Below, piece by piece: positions 1 to 6,676 of a stretch of DNA of 19,431 nucleotides (position 1 is the stretch's first letter; every line of letters begins with the position of its first letter). This stretch comes from JACPLA01 sp035291905 (GTDB taxonomy: Bacteria > Bacteroidota > Ignavibacteria > UBA10030). The notes beneath the pieces were generated by a model that was given only the letters and a program-made list of their open reading frames with translations, was not told where the DNA came from and did no database searches. A program made the translations under genes and the position numbers. The stretch is from assembly GCA_035291905.1 (NCBI GenBank), contig DATDRF010000092.1:1-19431 (forward strand). Direction: 5' to 3'.

Positions 1-1
1 G

Positions 2-280
2 CGGCAGCGCGTTGCCATTGCCCGTGCGCTGGTCACGAAGCCTTCCATTCTGCTCGCCGACGAACCAACGGGAAACCTCGACAGCAAAACGGGTGAGGAG
101 ATTATGGGATTGTTCGACCTTCTTCACAAACAAGGCAATACCATTATTCTGGTGACGCACGAAGAAGATATCGCGATGCATGCCTACAGGCGCGTGAAGA
201 TCCGTGACGGGCATATTGAAAGCGATGAACCGGTAACAAATAGGAAGATTGTGGCTCACCCACCGCTGGCTACGGCCTGA
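2..280 (+). CDS. ABC transporter ATP-binding protein, MacB/LolD type (3' end only)
   Basis: The reading frame is open from base 2 and gives the last 92 residues of an ABC ATPase; the Walker A and most of the signature region lie outside the window. Visible motifs in order are the tail of the signature segment (RQRVAIARAL), Walker B (ILLADEP), the D-loop (TGNLDS) and the H-loop histidine (LVTHE). The sequence RDGHIE near the end is typical of the MacB/LolD subfamily. This ATPase would energise the two permeases directly downstream: its TGA at 278-280 is followed one base later by the likely ATG of the first permease, which implies one transcript and probable translational coupling. Family assignment is firm; the transported substrate cannot be told. 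Confidence 0.93.
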   Translation, partial: RQRVAIARALVTKPSILLADEPTGNLDSKTGEEIMGLFDLLHKQGNTIILVTHEEDIAMHAYRRVKIRDGHIESDEPVTNRKIVAHPPLATA

Positions 281-281
281 C

Positions 282-1511
282 ATGAATCTCCATTTCGACC
301 AAATCAGAGAAGGCCTCCTGATCGCGTTTGCAGCAATTCGTGCAAACAAGATGCGTTCGGTGCTTACAACCCTGGGAATAGTTATCGGTATTGTCTCGGT
401 GACTCTCATGGGGACCGCGATCGAGGGCCTGAATCGCGCCTTCAACAAATCAATTGCGATGGTAGGAGCAGATGTCCTCTATGTGCAGAAATGGCCATGG
501 GGTGGGGGAGGAAACTGGTGGGAGATCAGGAATCGGAAGGATCTGCTCATTCAGCACGCCAGAGCAATCGAGGAGAAATCCACAACGGTCCGCAGTGTGT
601 CGCCCATTACGGGTACAGGAAGAAACGTTAAGTACGGCGGGAAGGTGGTCGAAGCTGTAGTCATATTGGGAACCGATGCGGATTTCCTCGAAACCACGAA
701 TGCCAACGTGGCCCTCGGAAGGTTCATGACGCCGATGGAAGCGGAAGGAGGGAGGCCCATCTGTGTGCTTGGTTCGGAGGTCGCTGAAGCTCTCTTTCCG
801 GTTGAGACACCGATTGGGAAGAGAATCAAAGTCGGAGACTACCCCTATCGTGTCGTCGGCGTGCTGGAAAAGCAGGGAAGTTTCATGGGACTCGAGAGCT
901 TTGACAATAGGGTCTATCTTCCTATTACGAGGTTCTTCAAGGAATTCAGGCACCGCAGGGGCGGAATCCAGATCTGGGTAAAGGCAGCATCAGCAAACAA
1001 TGTGGATGAAACGAAAGAAGAAGTGCGCGGAATCCTCCGGAATGTCCGGAAGGTCGCTCCCGGGAAGGAGGACGACTTCGCCATCAATCAGCAGGAATTC
1101 TTCATCCAAACATTCAACCAGATTGGCGGCGTGATTGCTGCCGTCGGCCTGTTCATCACAGGTTTGGCTCTCTTTGTAGGGGGAATAGGAATTATGAACA
1201 TCATGTTCGTCTCGGTCACCGAAAGGACGAGGGAAATTGGAGTTCGAAAAGCGATTGGAGCGCCGAAACGAAGCATCCTGATGCAATTTCTGTTTGAGTC
1301 GGCTGCCATTTGCCTCATCGGCGGGATCATCGGAATCATGATCGCATTTCCGCTGACCCTTATTATCGATCAGATTCTTCCCACGGCAATGCCTCTGAGC
1401 ATTGTCGCAATAGCCCTGCTCATCTCTGTCTTTGTCGGCGTCATTTCAGGATTTCTCCCGGCCTATCGGGCTTCGAGAATGGATCCGGTCGACGCACTCA
1501 GGTACGAATAG
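282..1511 (+). CDS. MacB/FtsX-family ABC transporter permease (first of a tandem pair)
   Basis: An inner-membrane permease of 409 residues with the MacB layout: one N-terminal membrane helix (about 27-47) after an amphipathic RANKMRS segment, a large periplasmic core (about 50-280), and three C-terminal helices (about 284-309, 339-364, 372-393). The cytoplasmic coupling segment between TM2 and TM3 reads ERTREIGVRKAIGA, which is characteristic of FtsX/MacB permeases, and the protein ends in DPVDALRYE. I chose the ATG at 282, one base after the ATPase stop, over an in-frame TTG at 249 that would add 11 residues. MacB-type systems work mechanically across the envelope (efflux, lipoprotein release, stress sensing) rather than as classical importers. 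No MFP/TolC partner is visible here, so the exact role is open. Confidence 0.92.
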   Translation: MNLHFDQIREGLLIAFAAIRANKMRSVLTTLGIVIGIVSVTLMGTAIEGLNRAFNKSIAMVGADVLYVQKWPWGGGGNWWEIRNRKDLLIQHARAIEEKSTTVRSVSPITGTGRNVKYGGKVVEAVVILGTDADFLETTNANVALGRFMTPMEAEGGRPICVLGSEVAEALFPVETPIGKRIKVGDYPYRVVGVLEKQGSFMGLESFDNRVYLPITRFFKEFRHRRGGIQIWVKAASANNVDETKEEVRGILRNVRKVAPGKEDDFAINQQEFFIQTFNQIGGVIAAVGLFITGLALFVGGIGIMNIMFVSVTERTREIGVRKAIGAPKRSILMQFLFESAAICLIGGIIGIMIAFPLTLIIDQILPTAMPLSIVAIALLISVFVGVISGFLPAYRASRMDPVDALRYE

Positions 1512-1516
1512 AACCT

Positions 1517-2746
1517 ATGCTCCTCGGCGAAATCATCAAAATAGCTCTCAACGCCATTCGGGCAAACAAGCTCCGGTCGGCATTGACCCTGTTGGGTATT
1601 GTCGTGGGCGTTTTCTCGATTATCGGTGTCATGACTGCTGTGCGTGTTCTTCAAAACTCCATCGAAAGCGGTCTCAGCAACCTTGGATCCCATACATTCC
1701 AGATTCAAAAGTTTCCCGTCATTGGGAGCCGGAGGGAATGGATGAAAGCGCGCCAGCGGAAAAACCTTCTCTATGAACAGGGGCTGAAGCTCAAGGATCG
1801 GATGACGCTTGCCCAATATGTTGCGCTTGAGGCTTGGGACGGGGGAAATGTTATTCAATATGGAGGTTTGAAAACGAACCCCAACGTCTCCGTTGCCGGT
1901 GAAGAGCCGGATGGGCTTCCAACAAATAACTGGACGATAAAAGAAGGCCGTGGCCTCACGGATAATGACCTGAGGTCGGCGGCAAATGTTGTCATCCTGG
2001 GCCCGGATGTGGTGAAGAAGCTCTTTCCGCTTGGAGATCTTGATGCGATTGGCAAGGATGTTCGTGTCCGTTCCGACCGATTCAGAGTCATAGGAACTTT
2101 TGAACCCAAGGGCGGAAGTCTCGGAGGCGACAGCGACAATCAGGTTGTTATTCCGCTGACAGCGTTCTTCGAGTCGTACGGGAGATACAGGGATCTGCAC
2201 ATCATGATCAAGGCGAAGGATGCCTTGGTTTATGATGATTGCCTCGAAGAGGCACGATTTCATCTCAGGACGATCCGAGGCGTGCCGCCGGCAAATGAAG
2301 ATGATTTCTCCATCTTTTCCAACGATACGCTGATTTCAACCTTCAACGAATTCACCTTCTACGTGAAGCTGGGGATTGGATTCATCAGCTTCATCTCTCT
2401 CGTGGCTGCCGGAGTCGGCATCATGAACATCATGCTGGTCTCCGTCACGGAACGCACAAAGGAAATCGGAATCCGAAAGGCTATCGGCGCGCAAAAGAGA
2501 AACATCCTCGGCCAATTCATCACCGAGGCGATTGTTTTGTGTCAGGTGGGAGGGCTGGTTGGGATTTTCTTGGGGGTTGTCATAGGAAATCTTGTTGCGG
2601 TACTCTTCGAAGTTCCTCCAACCGTTCCATGGGACTGGGCATTCATTGGATTTGCCCTGTGCGCCTTTATCGGGGTGGTCTTTGGAGTCTACCCTGCATG
2701 GAAAGCGGCCAACCTGGATCCGGTCGAGGCCCTGCGGTACGAATAG
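1517..2746 (+). CDS. MacB/FtsX-family ABC transporter permease (second of a tandem pair)
   Basis: A second permease, also exactly 409 residues, starting five bases after the stop of the first. The order of parts is the same: an N-terminal RANKLRS segment and membrane helix, a periplasmic core with a QKFP stretch corresponding to QKWP in its neighbour, three C-terminal helices, the coupling segment ERTKEIGIRKAIGA, and the ending DPVEALRYE. The open frame extends upstream to 1310 but that part overlaps the first permease; the ATG at 1517 matches the homologous start. The two are clearly paralogues from an old duplication. With one ATPase upstream, a heterodimeric permease is the natural reading (inference). 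No terminator was found in the 56 bases before the convergent gene. Confidence 0.92.
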   Translation: MLLGEIIKIALNAIRANKLRSALTLLGIVVGVFSIIGVMTAVRVLQNSIESGLSNLGSHTFQIQKFPVIGSRREWMKARQRKNLLYEQGLKLKDRMTLAQYVALEAWDGGNVIQYGGLKTNPNVSVAGEEPDGLPTNNWTIKEGRGLTDNDLRSAANVVILGPDVVKKLFPLGDLDAIGKDVRVRSDRFRVIGTFEPKGGSLGGDSDNQVVIPLTAFFESYGRYRDLHIMIKAKDALVYDDCLEEARFHLRTIRGVPPANEDDFSIFSNDTLISTFNEFTFYVKLGIGFISFISLVAAGVGIMNIMLVSVTERTKEIGIRKAIGAQKRNILGQFITEAIVLCQVGGLVGIFLGVVIGNLVAVLFEVPPTVPWDWAFIGFALCAFIGVVFGVYPAWKAANLDPVEALRYE

Positions 2747-2749
2747 CAG

Positions 2750-2797
2750 GTGCAGAGTGCGAAATGGAATCGCGGATTGTCAATTGCGAATTGAGTG
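2750..2797. repeat. Short intergenic repeat, left border of the four-helix gene
   Basis: A segment rich in GCGGATTG / CAATTGCGAATTG words. The 15 bases at 2765-2779 match the reverse complement of 3295-3309, on the other side of the four-helix-bundle gene, at 14 of 15 positions. It contains no recognisable gene. It may be a degenerate inverted copy of the larger repeat cluster at 3184-3312. Confidence 0.55.
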
Positions 2798-2802
2798 ACG
2801 CT

Positions 2803-3153
2803 CTATCTGCCCTTAGCTGTTCTTCCTGAAGCAGTGAAGATCGCTGTAAGCTCTTTTGCCTCGCTGAGTAGCCAGGAGATCGTTGTCCGGTCAACAATTC
2901 CTGCTTCCAGGAACATTTCCAGCCAGAAACTGCTCTCGTCTGCTTCCTCCTCAACGATCGTTATTTTTGAAACGAAATCCCGGCGTGAACGCGCTCTGCA
3001 GGCAGACCTGTAGTTGGCCGCTACTGAGGTCCCAGCGCGAAGTAGCTGCCCTCCCATTACGTCTGCCGTCTTTCCTCGGGGCAAAGATTCAACGAATCGA
3101 ATAACCGCCAGCGCAAAGAGTTTTGTTCGTTTCTTGAGTTCCTCCGAATCCAT
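2803..3153 (-). CDS. Four-helix-bundle protein, 23S rRNA intervening-sequence protein (S23/IVP) family
   Basis: A protein of 116 residues matching the four-helix-bundle family (TIGR02436/PF05635 type). It has an LKKRTKLFALAVIRFVESLP first helix, a central GGQLLRAGTSVAANYRSACRARS stretch containing the family hallmark (QLLRAGTSVAANY), then FVSKITIVEEEADESSFWLE and a final helix ending in the SWLLSEAKEL region. The family was first seen in intervening sequences of 23S rRNA genes and shares its fold with the Avd accessory protein of diversity-generating retroelements; most free-standing copies have no known function. The ATG at 3153 is preferred because GGGGG lies 4 bases upstream; an in-frame ATG at 3177 would add 8 residues but has no such site. 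No 23S gene or reverse transcriptase is nearby. It stands alone between intergenic repeats, suggesting a small scattered element. Confidence 0.85.
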   Translation of the reverse strand: MDSEELKKRTKLFALAVIRFVESLPRGKTADVMGGQLLRAGTSVAANYRSACRARSRRDFVSKITIVEEEADESSFWLEMFLEAGIVDRTTISWLLSEAKELTAIFTASGRTAKGR

Positions 3154-3162
3154 TGTTCCCCC
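3154..3162 (-). promoter_or_regulatory. Ribosome binding site that decides the four-helix gene start
   Basis: On the minus strand the sequence reads GGGGGAACA and then ATG at 3153-3151. The G-rich block with 4-base spacing supports this start over the upstream in-frame ATG at 3177. Confidence 0.5.
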
Positions 3163-3183
3163 ATATGATGAAATCATTGATTA

Positions 3184-3312
3184 GAACAAACGGCCTCGAA
3201 TTCGAAATCCCAAATCCGCAAATATGAAATCCCCCACCCCCAATTCGAGACCCCACTTCGCAATTCGAAATCCCAATCCGCAATCCGAGATCCCCAATCC
3301 GCAATTCCAAGT
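3184..3312. repeat. Cluster of short direct repeats (AATTCGAAATCC / AATCCGCAA words)
   Basis: A gene-free spacer built from variations on AATTCGAAATCCCA and AATCCGCAA. The 23 bases at 3199-3221 recur at 3262-3283 with only one base missing. Further partial copies are at 3241-3254 (AATTCGAGACCCC) and 3281-3306 (CAATCCGAGATCCCCAATCC). The last copy is a near-perfect inverted match of 2765-2779. Frames reading through this block give low-complexity peptides and are not genes. The repeats sit just downstream of the stop of the Rossmann-fold gene and upstream of the four-helix gene. Confidence 0.75.
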
Positions 3313-3320
3313 CGCCACTC

Positions 3321-5030
3321 CTAGGCTTTCATCCTCTTTCCCTTCTCTTCCTCAGAAAAGATCCAGCCAACCAGTTTCCCCGGCTCAATCTGCCCGAAGT
3401 TATTCCAATACTGCGCTGTCCGTTGAAATCGCGAGGATGAGTCGCCCGCCGGGATTGTACTAATGGACTGTACGATCTCTTCAAATCGCTGTTTCCACCG
3501 CTGCATGTTAGGAATTCTCAGGTCGATCCAGCCGTCGTGAGCCCATGCATTGATCATCTTGTCGGTGATCTTGAGTTCGTTCTCACCCCGATAGGGAGGG
3601 ATCTTGATCTCGCCGGCGCGAAGGAGTGTCTTCCCGTCGGGCAGCAATATCGGAATGCCGATCGAGATGATTCGGGCCCGCAAATCGCTGTTCCTCTTCA
3701 GGAGGATCTCAAGGGACGTAGAAAGGTCTTTCGCGGTTGCGTGGCGCACTGCCGTCATGCTGCCATAGGCAAGTTCCAGAAGATGTGCTTCATACAGGAG
3801 CTTTGAGAGTCGCGGTGGCCCAAGGATTTCAAACGCCACGCTCCTGGTCTTGTGCTCTACTTCAAGCCGCTTTAATTCCTGAATCGCACTCTCAAAAAGG
3901 AATCCCGCACGATACGTGGGATTGAGGGTCGCATTATCAAGAGCGTTGATGATGTCGTGACCGGTATTCCCCCCGCGAATCTCGTAAATGACGTTTACGG
4001 CGATCTCTTCGGGAGTGACGAACTCCATCTGGCCCGGAGTGGAAATTGCTTCGAATTCGCCCCGCGAGAATATACCGTTCTCGCCGGTGTCGATGAAAAC
4101 AGAACGCAGGGGTTGTTGCAGAGACTTCCACGACCCGTTTTCCAACTTGATCTTGAGCGTTCCTTCGAGCCGCACTCCCTTGTCGGGAGGACAGTCGACC
4201 AATTCGATCGATTTTCCCCGTTTCTTCACTTCACCGAAGCCAATTCGCTTCCAGGCAATCGCGGCCGCAGGTTTGATTTCCTTCGTGATGGGAGCGTCGG
4301 GCGTGCGTCCCATCAGGAACAGGAGGAGCGTGTGAGCCCCTGCCACCGACGACTTGCTCAGGAGCATGCTGGATGGCCGCTCTTCGCTGTGCGTGTATGG
4401 GATATTGAGACCCATTCCGCCGGTGCCGCTCGTGCCTATTTTCACATAGATGCGGGTTCCCACGCGCTGCATGGAACGATAAAGGAGCTGCACATGGCGG
4501 ATCAGTTGAGGAGTGTACTGAGTCGCAAGAAGGCGCTCCGTGGCCTCAAAAAGATTCGATTCCTTTCCCCCCTTGGCGGCTTTCAACGCCTTCCGTACGT
4601 CCCGGGAGGCCTGAAACAGGTCCTGATAAGCGATCGCTGTTGCAGAGTTTATCGAGTCGATGACAATTTCCGGCTTGTATTGTGCCAGGAGGCGGAAAAT
4701 GGTGGAGCGCTCAATGACCTCGGTGGTCAGTTCATCGAGAAGATCGTCGATATGTTTCTGCCTGGTGCCGTCGTTTTTCAGAATCTCATCGCGGGGGAGA
4801 TCTTTGAATTCGTGACGCGTGAAAATGTTTCCCCACCACGGGATAAAGAAGTTCTTTCCGGCCTTCGGAAACTCCTTCTTGAGCATTTCAACCGCCTCTT
4901 TCGCCTCGTGTTCAAGGAGCGATGTGACGATAATGCGTTTTGGGGATTGCTCCATCATCTTTCTGACAACCGCCGAACCCACGAGTCCCCATCCTCCCAG
5001 AACGAGAACGGTCTTATTCTTGATGTCCAT
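3321..5030 (-). CDS. NAD(P)-binding Rossmann-fold protein, SDR/epimerase-like, 569 aa
   Basis: The N-terminus is a clear dinucleotide-binding fold: a beta strand TVLVLGG followed by the glycine motif G12-G-W-G15-L-V-G18, as in short-chain and extended SDR proteins. At 569 residues it is much longer than a normal epimerase (about 300-350). I do not see a convincing YxxxK catalytic pair; a glycine-rich stretch GTSGTGGMGLNIPYTHSEE lies in the middle third. The C-terminal half is unfamiliar and the tail is very basic (EEEKGKRMKA). There is no signal peptide or membrane helix, so it is probably cytoplasmic. No Shine-Dalgarno is visible before the ATG at 5030. It follows the aldehyde dehydrogenase on the same strand across a 146-base repeat spacer. 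Substrate and reaction are not recognised. Confidence 0.75.
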   Translation of the reverse strand: MDIKNKTVLVLGGWGLVGSAVVRKMMEQSPKRIIVTSLLEHEAKEAVEMLKKEFPKAGKNFFIPWWGNIFTRHEFKDLPRDEILKNDGTRQKHIDDLLDELTTEVIERSTIFRLLAQYKPEIVIDSINSATAIAYQDLFQASRDVRKALKAAKGGKESNLFEATERLLATQYTPQLIRHVQLLYRSMQRVGTRIYVKIGTSGTGGMGLNIPYTHSEERPSSMLLSKSSVAGAHTLLLFLMGRTPDAPITKEIKPAAAIAWKRIGFGEVKKRGKSIELVDCPPDKGVRLEGTLKIKLENGSWKSLQQPLRSVFIDTGENGIFSRGEFEAISTPGQMEFVTPEEIAVNVIYEIRGGNTGHDIINALDNATLNPTYRAGFLFESAIQELKRLEVEHKTRSVAFEILGPPRLSKLLYEAHLLELAYGSMTAVRHATAKDLSTSLEILLKRNSDLRARIISIGIPILLPDGKTLLRAGEIKIPPYRGENELKITDKMINAWAHDGWIDLRIPNMQRWKQRFEEIVQSISTIPAGDSSSRFQRTAQYWNNFGQIEPGKLVGWIFSEEEKGKRMKA

Positions 5031-5050
5031 AAGTCAATTCAGTCAATATA

Positions 5051-5170
5051 GGTTTTAGGTTAAGGTTCAACGCTACGAGAGTTGGTTTCAGGGTTCAAGT
5101 CTCATGTTTCATGGCGCGAACCGAGGTCTCCAGACTTGAAACCTTAGACCTGAAACTTGAAACCTTCTCA
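5051..5170. repeat. Intergenic repeat spacer (GGTTTCAAG / ACTTGAAACC words)
   Basis: This spacer is made of GGTTTCAGGGTTCAAG-like words. ACTTGAAACCTT occurs twice, at 5134-5145 and 5155-5166 (21-base period). The block 5091-5102 is an inverted match (11 of 12) of 5132-5143, so the RNA could form a hairpin with a loop of about 29 bases. No T-run follows, so a classical terminator is unlikely. Its words differ from those of the 3184-3312 cluster, so it is a second repeat type. Confidence 0.65.
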
Positions 5171-5176
5171 CCGCAT

Positions 5177-6676
5177 CTACCGAGGCACCACCGTGTCGTA
5201 CCAGGGTTTCTTTTCTCTTGATCCGAGCTCGTCAACGTGAACATGCTTTAACTCGGTGTACTCCTTCAAGCCTTCGATCCCGAACTCGCGTCCCACACCG
5301 CTCTGTTTGTATCCGCCGAAGGGAGCCTTTTCGCTGATGAGGTGCCACTCGTTGATCCATACAGTCCCTGTTCTCAACTGGCGGGCAACGCGCAACGCCC
5401 GCTCCCGGTCTTTCGACCAAACACCGCCGCCAAGGCCGTAGATGGAATCGTTGGCGAGCGCAATGGCCTCTTCATCCGTCTGGTATTCGATGACGGAAAG
5501 AACAGGGCCGAAGATCTCCTCCCTGGCGATCGTCATGGAATTTTTCACTGCTGCAAAGATCGTGGGCTGGATAAAAAAGCCTTTTAAAAGAGCGGTATCG
5601 GTTGGCGCGGTCCCCCCTGTCGCCAGAACGGCACCCTCCTTTTTTCCCTTCTCAATGTACTCCAGAATTCTCTCTTGTTGCCGACGCGAAATGACGGGTC
5701 CCAGATCGGTTGCGGGGTTCGCAGGATCGCCAAGGACGAGTCTCTTCGTTTTGGCCAGGAGCTTTTCCATGAACGCTTTTGAGAGAGAAGAGGGGAGGAG
5801 CAGACGTGTTCCGGCCTCGCAGCATTGTCCCTGGTGATAGAAGATTGCATACATCGCGCCGTCGACCGCAAGATCCAAATCCGCATCATCGAGGACAATG
5901 TTGGCCGACTTTCCTCCGCATTCGAGTGTCACTTTTTTGAGATTCCCTGCGGCGAGTGCCATGACCTTTTTGCCGACAGCAGTGGAACCCGTGAATGATA
6001 TCTTGTCGACCAAAGGACTCTTGACAATCTCTTCTCCCGCGTCCTCGCCAAATCCCGGAACAATGTTCACAACGCCGCGCGGTAGGCCGATCTCATGGAA
6101 TATTGCCGCCAGCTCCATTGCGGTGCACGGCGTAAGTTCTGACGGCTTCAGAACAACGGTATTGCCGGCTGCGAGGGCCGGACCGAGTTTCCAAATTGCC
6201 ATCTTCAGAGGAAAATTCCATGGAATGATTGCCCCGACGACTCCGATGGGCTCACGCGCGAGAAAATTCTGGCTGAACCCCGGCTTGCCCAATCCTTCTA
6301 TCGGTTCCGTCATTTCCAGGGTCGCAAGCTTGGAAAAATAGTTCATCGACCGAGCGGACAAATAAATGTCCTCTTTTGCCTTCCTGATCGTTGATCCTGA
6401 ATCGGCAACTTCGAGGGCTACGAGATCTTTGGTTTTCTCGTTAATCTTGTCGGAAACAGCTTTGAGCAAGGCGCTTCGCTCTTCCCGCGACATCCGGGGC
6501 CACGGCCCTTCATCAAAAGCCTTGCGTGCTGCCTTGACGGCGTTTCGAACGTCCTCTGCACCTGCCCGAGCGACAACCGCAATGACCTCCTGGTTGAACG
6601 GATTTACCGATTCAAATGTCTTCCCCGACACCGAATCAACGAACGATCCGTCGATGTAAAGCTGGTAGCGTTTCAT
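5177..6676 (-). CDS. NAD(P)+-dependent aldehyde dehydrogenase
   Basis: A 499-residue protein of the usual length for the ALDH superfamily, oxidising an aldehyde to the acid in the cytoplasm. Conserved features are all present: the oxyanion asparagine in IPWNFPLK (N154), the cofactor lysine in VVLKPSE (K177), the FTGSTAVG loop (228-235), the general base in LECGGKS (E252), the catalytic cysteine in GQCCEAGTR (C286) and the EEIFGPV motif (E387, F389). The residue after the catalytic cysteine is E, unusual for the family signature. The closest flavour is the plant/bacterial betaine-aldehyde/phenylacetaldehyde type, but the substrate cannot be fixed from sequence. The ATG follows immediately after the TGA of the upstream lipoprotein gene, with GGAGAG as ribosome binding site inside that gene's end, so the two are translationally coupled. 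Confidence 0.95.
   Translation of the reverse strand: MKRYQLYIDGSFVDSVSGKTFESVNPFNQEVIAVVARAGAEDVRNAVKAARKAFDEGPWPRMSREERSALLKAVSDKINEKTKDLVALEVADSGSTIRKAKEDIYLSARSMNYFSKLATLEMTEPIEGLGKPGFSQNFLAREPIGVVGAIIPWNFPLKMAIWKLGPALAAGNTVVLKPSELTPCTAMELAAIFHEIGLPRGVVNIVPGFGEDAGEEIVKSPLVDKISFTGSTAVGKKVMALAAGNLKKVTLECGGKSANIVLDDADLDLAVDGAMYAIFYHQGQCCEAGTRLLLPSSLSKAFMEKLLAKTKRLVLGDPANPATDLGPVISRRQQERILEYIEKGKKEGAVLATGGTAPTDTALLKGFFIQPTIFAAVKNSMTIAREEIFGPVLSVIEYQTDEEAIALANDSIYGLGGGVWSKDRERALRVARQLRTGTVWINEWHLISEKAPFGGYKQSGVGREFGIEGLKEYTELKHVHVDELGSREKKPWYDTVVPR

Noticed and set aside
1463..2263. 266-codon open frame on the minus strand across the two permeases
   Set aside because: Antisense to well-supported permease genes, no ribosome binding site, no family resemblance.
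2803..3153. Diversity-generating retroelement
   Set aside because: The four-helix protein resembles the Avd fold, but no reverse transcriptase and no template/variable repeat pair with adenine-specific changes is visible.
3184..3312. CRISPR array
   Set aside because: Repeats are short, of variable spacing and with repeat-like spacers; there are no cas genes in the window.
3089..3463. Short frames through the 3184-3312 repeats
   Set aside because: They translate repeat words into low-complexity peptides and lack starts with ribosome binding sites.
3957..5051. 364-codon open frame on the plus strand opposite the Rossmann-fold gene
   Set aside because: It lies fully antisense to a gene with clear motifs; its translation is rich in Arg/His/Pro with no recognisable domain, as expected of a shadow frame.
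5091..5143. Intrinsic terminator after the aldehyde dehydrogenase
   Set aside because: A hairpin is possible but the loop is long, pairing is imperfect and no T-run follows on the minus strand.
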